Assembly (NCBI RefSeq): GCF_016756395.1
Contig: NZ_AP018365.1
Span: 8,435,501 to 8,499,500 of the forward strand
Reading direction: 5' to 3'
DNA: 64,000 nt
DNA from: Streptomyces sp. SN-593
GTDB taxonomy: Bacteria > Actinomycetota > Actinomycetes > Streptomycetales > Streptomycetaceae
Shown: positions 18,001 to 64,000 of the stretch, piece by piece
Position numbering within the stretch: the first letter of the stretch is position 1
Layout: the number at the start of each line of letters is the position of its first letter
Position numbers and translations under genes: made by a program
The notes under the pieces: generated by a model
What the model was told of the DNA's origin: nothing
The model's input: only the letters and a program-made list of their open reading frames with translations
Databases searched by the model: none

Positions 18001-18043
18001 ATACCACTTGCCGACATCTTAATCCGCGGCGTGGTCCTGTCTA
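18001..18043 (-). promoter_or_regulatory. Promoter of the transporter operon with HutC-like box
   Basis: On the minus strand TAGACA (18038-18043) lies 16 bases from TAAGAT (18016-18021), a good sigma-70-like pair. AAGTGGTAT (18001-18009) falls at the predicted start point, and GACCAC overlaps the spacer. Regulator binding at these positions would block initiation. This is inferred from sequence only. Confidence 0.55.
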
Positions 18044-18153
18044 GAGGTCGAACGAGAGGTAACGCGGCGGGATTGCGACGGTCGAACGGCATTGTTCGCC
18101 GTATAACGGGACAAATGGTCCGCCCGATCCGGCCAAAGCCGCCGTGCACCAGG

Positions 18154-18183
18154 GCTTACCACTTAGAACCAGATGGCTACACT
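18154..18183 (+). promoter_or_regulatory. Promoter of the dehydrogenase gene with overlapping box
   Basis: TTACCA (18156-18161) and TACACT (18178-18183) are separated by 16 bases. The same TTACCACTTA is the reverse complement of an AGTGGTAA half-site, so a regulator bound there would cover the -35. A CAGGAG ribosome site follows at 18200. Confidence 0.45.
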
Positions 18184-18212
18184 GACCCGGACCACCCAGA
18201 CAGGAGACCCGG

Positions 18213-19157
18213 ATGAAGTTCAGTCAACTGGTCGGCCCCCGCCGCTCCGAGGTCGTCACCGCCGACGATCCGATCCCCGGCGACCACGAGGTCCTGGTGG
18301 AGGTGGTGGCCTGCGGCGTGTGCACCTCGGACATCGGGCCCTGGCTCGACCACGACCCGGCCGGGCCGCCGGTCCGGCTCGGCCACGAGATGGTCGGCCG
18401 GGTGCTCGCCGCCGGCCGCGACGCGGACCGCTGGCGCGCCGGCGACCTGGTGACGGGCCTGGGCGGCGACGGGTTCGCCACCCACGCGGTGATGGACGCG
18501 AACGCGGTGCTGCCGGTCCCGCCCGGCGTCGAACCGGCGCACGCGATCGGTGAACCCGTCGCCGACCTCGAGGAGGCGCTGTCCCGCACGCCGATCGCCC
18601 CCGGCGCCCACGTCGCCGTGGTCGGCCTGGGCTTCATGGGGCTCGGCCTGGTACAGCTCGCCCGGCGGCACGCCCCGGGACTGCTCGTCGGCGTGGACCC
18701 CGACCCGGCCCGCCGCCGGCGTGCCCTCGCCCTCGGCGCCGACCTCGCCTTCGCACCCGACGAGCTGCCCGAGGAGTACCGCGCCGCGACCACCCGCGCC
18801 ACCGACGCCCGCCCGGGGATCGTGCTGGAAGCCACCGGCGCCACCGGCGGGTTGCGGACGGCGGGCAGCATGGTCCGGCCGTTCGGCACGCTGTGCGTGG
18901 TCGGCTACCACCACACCGGCGACGCGATGATGGACATGGACCTCTGGTACAAGGCCGTCACGGTCGTCAACGGCTTCTGCCCCGACCGCACCCGGCTGGT
19001 CGCCGCGATGCGCCGCGCCCTCGACCTGGTCGCCGACCGGCGGTTCAGCTACGCGCCGCTGATCACCCACCGGTTCGGCCTCGACGACGTGGACGAGGCG
19101 TTCCGCACCATGCGGGAGGCCGGCCCCGACTTCGTCAAGGGCGTCGTGCTCCTGTGA
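18213..19157 (+). CDS. Zinc-type medium-chain alcohol/sugar dehydrogenase
   Basis: 314-residue NAD(P)-dependent dehydrogenase. The GroES-like domain has CGVCTSD with catalytic-zinc Cys37 and GHEMVG with His58-Glu59; the cofactor domain has VAVVGLGFMGLGLVQLA. The four-Cys structural-zinc lobe of classical alcohol dehydrogenases is absent, which explains the short length and groups it with sorbitol/threonine-dehydrogenase-like members. AGGAG lies seven bases upstream of the ATG. It is divergent from the transporter operon and shares its putative regulator boxes, so it may belong to the same pathway, oxidising a polyol or secondary alcohol. The substrate is unknown. Confidence 0.9.
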   Translation: MKFSQLVGPRRSEVVTADDPIPGDHEVLVEVVACGVCTSDIGPWLDHDPAGPPVRLGHEMVGRVLAAGRDADRWRAGDLVTGLGGDGFATHAVMDANAVLPVPPGVEPAHAIGEPVADLEEALSRTPIAPGAHVAVVGLGFMGLGLVQLARRHAPGLLVGVDPDPARRRRALALGADLAFAPDELPEEYRAATTRATDARPGIVLEATGATGGLRTAGSMVRPFGTLCVVGYHHTGDAMMDMDLWYKAVTVVNGFCPDRTRLVAAMRRALDLVADRRFSYAPLITHRFGLDDVDEAFRTMREAGPDFVKGVVLL

Positions 19158-19282
19158 GACGGCGCCGCGCGGCTGCGCGCGGGTGCGCGGCGACCGCGGG
19201 CACCGCCGGTGCCGCGGGCACGGGCGTGCCGACCGCCGGTGCCGCGGGCGCGAACGCCACGGCGACGGACGGCACGGCCAGT

Positions 19283-19342
19283 GGCGTTACGGCGATCGGT
19301 GTCACGGCGACGGGCGTCGAGGCGACCGGTGTCACGACCGCG
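19283..19342. repeat. Four degenerate 15-base tandem units
   Basis: Units begin at 19283, 19298, 19313 and 19328 with the pattern GGYGTCACGGCGAYS. The last unit runs through the stop codon of the regulator at 19332-20087. The surrounding gap (19158-19331) is also rich in GCCGGTGCCGCGGGC-like repeats. It lies between two convergent genes; no coding role is supported. Confidence 0.65.
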
Positions 19343-20087
19343 CGAACGACGTCCGCAGCCGGTACCGGTCGCCCGCGTACTGGATGGTCGAGACGAACAA
19401 CGGCTCCTGCCGTGCGCTCAGCGCGAGCTGACGCATCACGAGCACCGGATCGCCGGGCGCCAGATCCAGGTGCTCGGCGGCCCGCTCGTCGGCCTTCGTC
19501 GCCTCGATGGTGCTGTCCGCGCGCACCGGCTCCACCCCCGCCGCCGACAGCGTCGAGTACAGCGAACGTTCCGTGAAGTCCACGTCCCCGATGTCCGGCA
19601 CCAGCGCCCGCCGCAGCCAGGTCAGGTCCAGCGCTATCGGCACGCCCTCCAGCAGCCGCACCCGCTCCAGCCGGAACAGCGGCGTGCCCGGCGCGATCCC
19701 CAGTTGCTCCGCCTCGTCGATGCTCGCCGGGGTCGTCTCGGCGCGCAGCACCGTCGAGTGCGGAGTCAGGCCCATCCGGCTCGCGGTCTCGCTGAAGGAC
19801 TCCAGGTTGTTGGGCCACTCCTTCTTCTGCGCGGCCTGGGCGACGTACCAGCCCCGGCCGTGCGACGGGCTCAGCACCCCGGCCTCGACCAGGTCCGCCA
19901 GCGCCTTGCGCAGCGTCACCCGGCTGATCCCCAACTGCCGGCACAGCTCCCGCTCGGGCGGCAGCCGGCCCCCGGGCCGCAGCACCCCGCGGTCGATCTC
20001 GCCGCGGATCACGTGGACCGCCTGGATCCACAGCGGCTCGGGATACCCGGGCAGCACCGCGCCGGAGACCTCGGGCGAGTCAGTCAT
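19332..20087 (-). CDS. GntR-family regulator, HutC/UTRA type (second copy)
   Basis: 251-residue transcription factor with a winged helix-turn-helix near the N-terminus (PPERELCRQLGISRVTLRKA) and a UTRA domain ending RYRLRTSFARS. It matches the regulator at 6992-7867 nearly throughout, including GYPEPLW before the helix-turn-helix and KEWPN-LESFSETA-RMGL in the linker, but lacks that protein's long Ala/Pro leader. The nearly identical recognition helix predicts overlapping operators. It is convergent with the dehydrogenase gene. It probably senses a related ligand, so the pair may give cross-regulation of import and catabolism. Confidence 0.92.
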   Translation of the reverse strand: MTDSPEVSGAVLPGYPEPLWIQAVHVIRGEIDRGVLRPGGRLPPERELCRQLGISRVTLRKALADLVEAGVLSPSHGRGWYVAQAAQKKEWPNNLESFSETASRMGLTPHSTVLRAETTPASIDEAEQLGIAPGTPLFRLERVRLLEGVPIALDLTWLRRALVPDIGDVDFTERSLYSTLSAAGVEPVRADSTIEATKADERAAEHLDLAPGDPVLVMRQLALSARQEPLFVSTIQYAGDRYRLRTSFARS

Positions 20088-20210
20088 ACGGTGAAGCCCC
20101 CAGCGTGATCTGCTCCGGTGAACAAGCGCGGATTACCTTAGCTTGACCAGCGACTCTCTGGCCAGGAGCCACCACGGGCGGTGGCGAGATCCCAGCGCGT
20201 CCACGCGGGC

Positions 20211-20256
20211 GCCGCCCCCGCACCGGGAACGGCGCCGCCCCCGCACCGGGAACGGC
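20211..20256. repeat. 23-base tandem duplication
   Basis: GCCGCCCCCGCACCGGGAAC plus three bases occurs twice without a gap (20211-20233, 20234-20256). It is in the non-coding gap between the regulator gene and the exporter's terminator, and no function is evident. Confidence 0.75.
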
Positions 20257-20300
20257 GCGGCCCCCTCCGCCCGGTGTCAGGGCCGGGCGAAGGGGGCGCG
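20256..20300 (-). terminator. Hairpin downstream of the MMPL exporter
   Basis: CCCCCTCCGCCCGG (20261-20274) pairs with CCGGGCGAAGGGGG (20283-20296), allowing one G-T pair, around a loop of about eight bases; flanking CGCG extends the stem. There is no T tract, as usual in Streptomyces. It lies 80 bases past the exporter stop. Confidence 0.65.
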
Positions 20301-20378
20301 CGGATCAGGGGACGCCGCAGGTCGGATGGGTGCGCCCGCGCACGGGCGCGGCACGCGGACCTGCCGCGCAGGGACGTT

Positions 20379-22535
20379 TCAGCCCGCGCCCTGCCCGAGG
20401 TCGGCCGCAGAGGAGGGCGCCGTCCGGTCGGCACCGCGCGCCCGGCCCGCCGAGGTGGACGGCCACCACGAGCGCTCGCCGAGCGCGAGCAGACCCGCGG
20501 GCACCAGCACCGTGCGCACCAGCAGGGTGTCGAGCAGCACGCCCACCGCGATGGCACTGCCCACCTGGGCCACCGGCACGTACGGCAGCCGGGACAGCGC
20601 CCCGAAGGTGGAGGCCAGGACCACGCCGGCCGCGGTGATCACGCCACCGGTCACGCTCAACCCGCGCAGCATCCCCTCGTGGATGCCCAGCGTCCGCGCC
20701 TCCTCGCGCACCCGACCGATCAGGAAGATGTTGTAGTCCACCCCGAGCGCGATGAGGAACACGAAGATGTACAGCGGCAGTTGCGCCTCGATGCCCGGGT
20801 AGCCCAGCGCGTGCCACAGCAGGCTCGCGAGCCCGAAGGCCGCCGCGAAGCTCAGCGCCGTGGTGAGCACCAGCACGACCGGCGCGACCAGCGCCCGCAC
20901 CAGGATCGAGATGATGATCAGCACCACCACCAGGACCAGCGGGATCAGCACCTTCGCGTCCCGGTCGGCCGCCTGCGCGGTGTCGTACTGCACCGCGGGG
21001 CCGCCGCCGACCAGCGCGCCGGGCGCCTGGGCGTCCAGCCGGCCGCGCAGGTCCTTCAGCACGTCGTAGCCCTGCGAGCCGTACGGCGGGACCGACAGCG
21101 TCACGTCGGTCGCGGAGTAGCGGCCGACCGGGTCGGCGGCCTGGACGGCCGCGACCTGCGGCGTGCCGCTCGCCACCGAGGCCACCTTCGCCGCCTCGTC
21201 CGGCGGGCTGAGCACGGTCAGCGGATCGGTGGCGCCGGCCGGGAAGTGCGCGACGACCAGGTGCCGTCCCACCACACTGTCCTTCTGCCCCTTGACGATC
21301 GCGACCGGGTCGTTGCTCGTGTGCAGCGAGGCCAGCCCGGTGCAGGCGGCGCCCAGCAGCACCACCGCGCCGATCGCGACCGGCACCGGCCGCCTGGCGA
21401 CCCACTGCCCGATCGAACGCCACGCCCGCGAGCCCTCCTCGTGGCCCTCCGTCGGTCGCGGGACCAGCGGCCAGAAACCGGGCCGCCCGACCAGGAGCAG
21501 CAGCGCGGGCAGCAGGGTGACCTGGCCGACCAGCACCGCCGCGATCGCCACCGCCGCCACCGGGCCCAGCCCCCGCAGCGCCGCGGACTGCGCCGCCAGC
21601 AGGCACAGCATCCCGCACACCACCGTCGCCGCGGACGCCGCCACCGACGGCAGCGTCCTCCGCAGCGCGACCGCCATCGCCTCCACGGGCGTCGGCCGCG
21701 CTCGCAGTTCCTCCCGGTAGCGGTGCACCAGCAGCAGCGCGTAGTCGGTGGAGGTGCCGAGCACCAGCACCGTCAGGATCGCGGTCGAGATGGAGGTGAC
21801 CGTGAAGCCCGCCGACGCCAGACCGGAGGTCATCGCCTTCGCCGCGATCAGCGAGGCGATCGTGCCGATCAGCGGGAAGATCCACAGGACCGGACTGCGG
21901 TAGACCAGCAGCAGCACCACCACGACGATCGACAGCGAGATCAGCAGCAGCGTGTTCTGGTCGCCGATGCCGCCGTCCGCGCTCAGTGCGGCCGCGCCGG
22001 TGACCTTCACCTCCAGGCCGTCGCCCGCCTCCTTCACCGGACCCGCGACCGCCTTGCGGATCGCCTTCACCGCGTCACCGTCGGCGTCCGACTGATCCTT
22101 GGTCAGCGCGTTGACGTCCACGCTGAACAGCGCGGCCTTCCCGTCCTTCGACGCGACCACGCCGTCGGGCTTCGCCAGGTGCGGCACCTTGCCGACGAGG
22201 TCCGCCACGGCCGCGCGCGCCCGCGTCACCGCGGCGGAGTCGGCGGCGGACAACCCCGCGGCACGCACCAGCACCACGTCCGCCTGGTCCGTCTTCGGTC
22301 TGCCCTTGGTGGCCGCGTCCTGGATCTCGGCCACCTTCGTGGAGGCCGCCTTCGCCGGCAGGTTCGCCTGCGCGGTGTCGTTGGTCTTGCCGCCGAGACT
22401 GTCGGACAGCGGGTTGAGCACGACGACGAGGGCCAGCCAGATGGCGAGCACCAGCCAGCGCGCCCAGCGCAGGGTGCGCGCCAGACGGTCGGCCGGGCCC
22501 GTTGGGGGGGCATCGACGGACGGGGTTTGCAACAC
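20379..22535 (-). CDS. MMPL-family membrane transporter
   Basis: 718-residue RND-superfamily exporter with about 12 membrane helices in two repeats, each with a large extracytoplasmic loop after the first helix. The paired proton-relay Asp-Tyr motifs are present as GTSTDYALLLVHRYREE in the first half and ALGVDYNIFLIGRVREEA in the second. Actinobacterial members export lipids, polyketides or drugs. The start chosen is GTG at 22535 (or TTG at 22532) because CTAGGAG lies directly upstream; the open frame extends 200 bases further but without conserved sequence. It is divergent from the PKS genes and adjacent to them, so export of their product is plausible but unproven. Confidence 0.9.
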   Translation of the reverse strand: MLQTPSVDAPPTGPADRLARTLRWARWLVLAIWLALVVVLNPLSDSLGGKTNDTAQANLPAKAASTKVAEIQDAATKGRPKTDQADVVLVRAAGLSAADSAAVTRARAAVADLVGKVPHLAKPDGVVASKDGKAALFSVDVNALTKDQSDADGDAVKAIRKAVAGPVKEAGDGLEVKVTGAAALSADGGIGDQNTLLLISLSIVVVVLLLVYRSPVLWIFPLIGTIASLIAAKAMTSGLASAGFTVTSISTAILTVLVLGTSTDYALLLVHRYREELRARPTPVEAMAVALRRTLPSVAASAATVVCGMLCLLAAQSAALRGLGPVAAVAIAAVLVGQVTLLPALLLLVGRPGFWPLVPRPTEGHEEGSRAWRSIGQWVARRPVPVAIGAVVLLGAACTGLASLHTSNDPVAIVKGQKDSVVGRHLVVAHFPAGATDPLTVLSPPDEAAKVASVASGTPQVAAVQAADPVGRYSATDVTLSVPPYGSQGYDVLKDLRGRLDAQAPGALVGGGPAVQYDTAQAADRDAKVLIPLVLVVVLIIISILVRALVAPVVLVLTTALSFAAAFGLASLLWHALGYPGIEAQLPLYIFVFLIALGVDYNIFLIGRVREEARTLGIHEGMLRGLSVTGGVITAAGVVLASTFGALSRLPYVPVAQVGSAIAVGVLLDTLLVRTVLVPAGLLALGERSWWPSTSAGRARGADRTAPSSAADLGQGAG

Positions 22536-22927
22536 GACTCCTAGAACAGCGGGTAGGGCGCCCTGGACCGAGGTCTGCTCGGCAACGGTCGGCGGCCGGC
22601 GGAGGCTGAGGACGGGGCGTGTACCCGTCGCCGGGCCGGGCGAAAACGACTCGTGCCGTGGACGGAAGGGGGTCCACGGCACGAGCGGCCGAGCGGGCGG
22701 TGGAAGAGGAGGAGCCGGGCAGCACCGAGGTGACACGCCGTCGCCATCGGTGGCATCCTCATCGCCTTGTGTGACCTTGCCGGGGGGTTCGTGGGCCTGC
22801 GCGGCGGCCCCGCCCCGCCGCGCCGAACCAGGCGAAGGCGCGATGATGCTGCGGAATCGGGCGACTACCAGTTATTCACCGTAGCAGCGCGGCCCGTCGA
22901 ATTACCAGCGTTCAACTGGAACAGGCG

Positions 22928-23083
22928 CGCAGTCGAACAGTCGGCGACGCCCCCGTACAACTGCCCACGGCACTCGGCGCGTTGCGGCGAGCGGCTCCGG
23001 ACGCCGCCGGAATTCGCGTTCCGGCGTTCTCCCCGTTGTGCGCAACTGCCACCCCGCAGTTGAACGGCGAACGCAGTCGAACA
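22928..23083. promoter_or_regulatory. Repeated CGCAGTCGAACA elements
   Basis: The 12-mer CGCAGTCGAACA occurs at 22928-22939 and 23072-23083. Related GTTCAACTGGAAC (22910-22922, itself an imperfect palindrome) and CAGTTGAAC lie beside them. The second copy ends six bases before the -35 of the promoter at 23090, a position typical of activator sites. The binding protein is unknown. Confidence 0.4.
23006..23025. promoter_or_regulatory. Inverted repeat GCCGGAA-N6-TTCCGGC
   Basis: This is a perfect 7-base inverted repeat with a 6-base spacer in the PKS upstream region, 65 bases before the -35 candidate. It could be an operator for a dimeric regulator. Evidence is the symmetry only. Confidence 0.4.
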
Positions 23084-23089
23084 TGTGCC

Positions 23090-23118
23090 TGGACAGCTCT
23101 GGGGCCGCCGGTTAGTCT
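23090..23118 (+). promoter_or_regulatory. Candidate promoter of the PKS operon
   Basis: TGGACA (23090-23095) and TAGTCT (23113-23118) are separated by 17 bases, close to the Streptomyces TTGACR-17-TAGRRT consensus. It would give a leader of about 95 bases before the GTG at 23221. Confidence 0.5.
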
Positions 23119-23220
23119 CCTCGACGGCGGATGATCAGACAGCGGCGCTGTATATGTGCGTCCTCGCAAGTGATGAAGACATCGGCTCGGATGGACATTG
23201 CAACCTGAGAGGTGCTGACT

Positions 23221-23598
23221 GTGGGATTCAAGTTCACGCTCATTCTCAACAGAGAGATAACGGAGCAGGAAACGGCCGACCTTCGTGACGCCGGTTGCGC
23301 GCAGGCCGAATTCAGCACCGACACGCTGCCCACCGACGCCTCCGTCACCGTGGCGCGGCTCGACTTCGACGACACCGAGTCCACCAGCCTCGCCGAAGCC
23401 ATCGAGGCCGGCCTCGAAGCCGTCAAGAAGGTCCCGGAACTCAGCGTTCCCGGCCTCAATGTCCCTGCTCAGCCTGCCCACTTGGAGTCGGACGAGGAGC
23501 AGGCCGCACAATCCGGCCAGGCCGCCGACACCGACCAGGCCGCGACCGCCGACCAGGCCAGGGACGCCGACCTGGTCGAGGCCGCCGCCTCGGAGTAG
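23221..23598 (+). CDS. Small acidic protein of unknown function at the head of the PKS genes
   Basis: 125 residues. GTG at 23221 is preceded by GAGAGG with eight bases of spacing; an in-frame GTG nine bases upstream is less likely. The first 85 residues look like a compact alpha/beta domain (GFKFTLILNREITEQETADL, then acidic strands and VAVKK-type helices). The remaining 40 are a low-complexity acidic tail rich in Gln, Ala and Asp (QAADTDQAATADQARDAD). I see no catalytic motif, signal peptide or membrane segment. It is 129 bases upstream of the first PKS gene on the same strand with no clear terminator between, so co-transcription is likely. A regulatory or accessory role is possible but not shown. 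Confidence 0.8.
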   Translation: MGFKFTLILNREITEQETADLRDAGCAQAEFSTDTLPTDASVTVARLDFDDTESTSLAEAIEAGLEAVKKVPELSVPGLNVPAQPAHLESDEEQAAQSGQAADTDQAATADQARDADLVEAAASE

Positions 23599-23727
23599 CC
23601 GGCACCCGGAACGCGAGGGAAGCGCCGGCACCCGCCGGCGAGCTGGTGCGCGGCGCTGCGCCCCCCTGGTTCGACCACCCGACTGCCTCTTGTGCCTTCA
23701 GCCGAATTCAGGGAACTGCGTCGACAC

Positions 23728-38004
<14,277 letters not shown>

Positions 38005-38024
38005 AGAACGAAGGAGAGACCTCC

Positions 38025-47963
<9,939 letters not shown>

Positions 47964-47999
47964 GTCGGCGGCGAGATTTCCGAAAGGATTGAGGTTCTG

Positions 48000-64000
<16,001 letters not shown>

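Larger units (their letters stand above)
17792..18212. other. Divergent intergenic region, no gene
   Basis: 421 bases between the leftward transporter operon and the rightward dehydrogenase gene. Short open frames here have no ribosome site or codon bias. The right half holds promoter candidates on both strands and AGTGGTA-type half-sites, annotated separately. The left 180 bases (17,800-17,980) are GC-rich and would form the transporter mRNA leader. Confidence 0.7.
22536..23220. other. Intergenic region upstream of the PKS operon, no gene
   Basis: 685 bases between the divergent exporter and the 125-residue protein. Short open frames on either strand lack ribosome sites and actinomycete codon bias. 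From 22,840 the sequence is less GC-rich than the genes around it and holds repeated GTCGAAC/GTTGAAC elements, an inverted repeat and a promoter candidate. This is the probable control region of the PKS cluster. Confidence 0.7.

Noticed and set aside
22536..22735. Extended N-terminus of the MMPL exporter.
   Set aside because: The extra residues are Pro/Arg-rich with no membrane helix, and CTAGGAG sits immediately before the GTG/TTG at 22535/22532.
23085..23288. Short plus-strand frame starting at 23085.
   Set aside because: It overlaps the promoter candidate and the small gene in another frame and has no codon bias.
22912..23631. Minus-strand 239-residue frame over the PKS upstream region and the small gene.
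   Set aside because: It lacks a ribosome site and conserved segments, and it covers promoter-like DNA and the better-supported plus-strand small gene.

Overview
The window looks like chromosomal DNA of Streptomyces or a close relative. The evidence is very high GC with G/C-ending codons, frequent GTG starts, AGGAG-type ribosome sites, 1-4 base gene overlaps and giant modular type I polyketide synthase (PKS) genes. There is no tRNA, rRNA, CRISPR array, insertion sequence or prophage that I can see.

Region 1 (1-17,791, all minus strand) is a transport and catabolic locus in two likely transcription units. The promoter-proximal unit (17,791 to 9,086) encodes an oligopeptide/glycoside-type ABC importer: permease, a permease-ATPase fusion, a second ATPase and a lipoprotein solute-binding protein. 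A ThuA-like protein, a TIM-barrel isomerase/epimerase and an NAD-dependent epimerase follow. The second unit (8,937 to beyond the left edge) encodes a Gfo/Idh/MocA oxidoreductase, a HutC-type GntR regulator, a copper amine oxidase with a His-rich tail, a second TIM-barrel isomerase, a second Gfo/Idh oxidoreductase, a SIS-domain sugar isomerase, a BadF-type sugar kinase and a truncated aldehyde dehydrogenase. Nearly all genes overlap. I infer uptake of a glycosylated or amino-sugar-like compound, keto-sugar chemistry on it, deamination of an amine part and oxidation of the resulting aldehyde. The substrate is unknown.

Region 2 (17,792-22,735) holds a divergent promoter region, a plus-strand zinc-type alcohol dehydrogenase, a second HutC-type regulator paralogous to the first, and an MMPL-family exporter. 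AGTGGTA-type half-sites lie at the promoters of region 1 and of the dehydrogenase, and are plausible operators for the two regulators.

Region 3 (about 22,736-64,000, plus strand) is the left part of a modular PKS cluster. After a 685-base non-coding stretch come a 125-residue protein of unknown function and three collinear PKS genes: 4,758 aa (3 modules), 3,312 aa (2 modules) and at least 5,333 aa (3 modules plus a fourth cut by the right edge). All eight complete modules are KS-AT-KR-ACP with no DH or ER, so this stretch of assembly line should build a chain with a hydroxyl at every step. There is no loading module or thioesterase in the window, and the first PKS begins with a docking helix, so a loading PKS must be encoded elsewhere. 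Five ATs carry a YVAH/FVAH substrate motif instead of the usual HAFH or YASH, and their KS domains all carry HGSGT instead of HGTGT. Several AT and KR segments are near-identical G-rich copies, a sign of recent recombination between modules.
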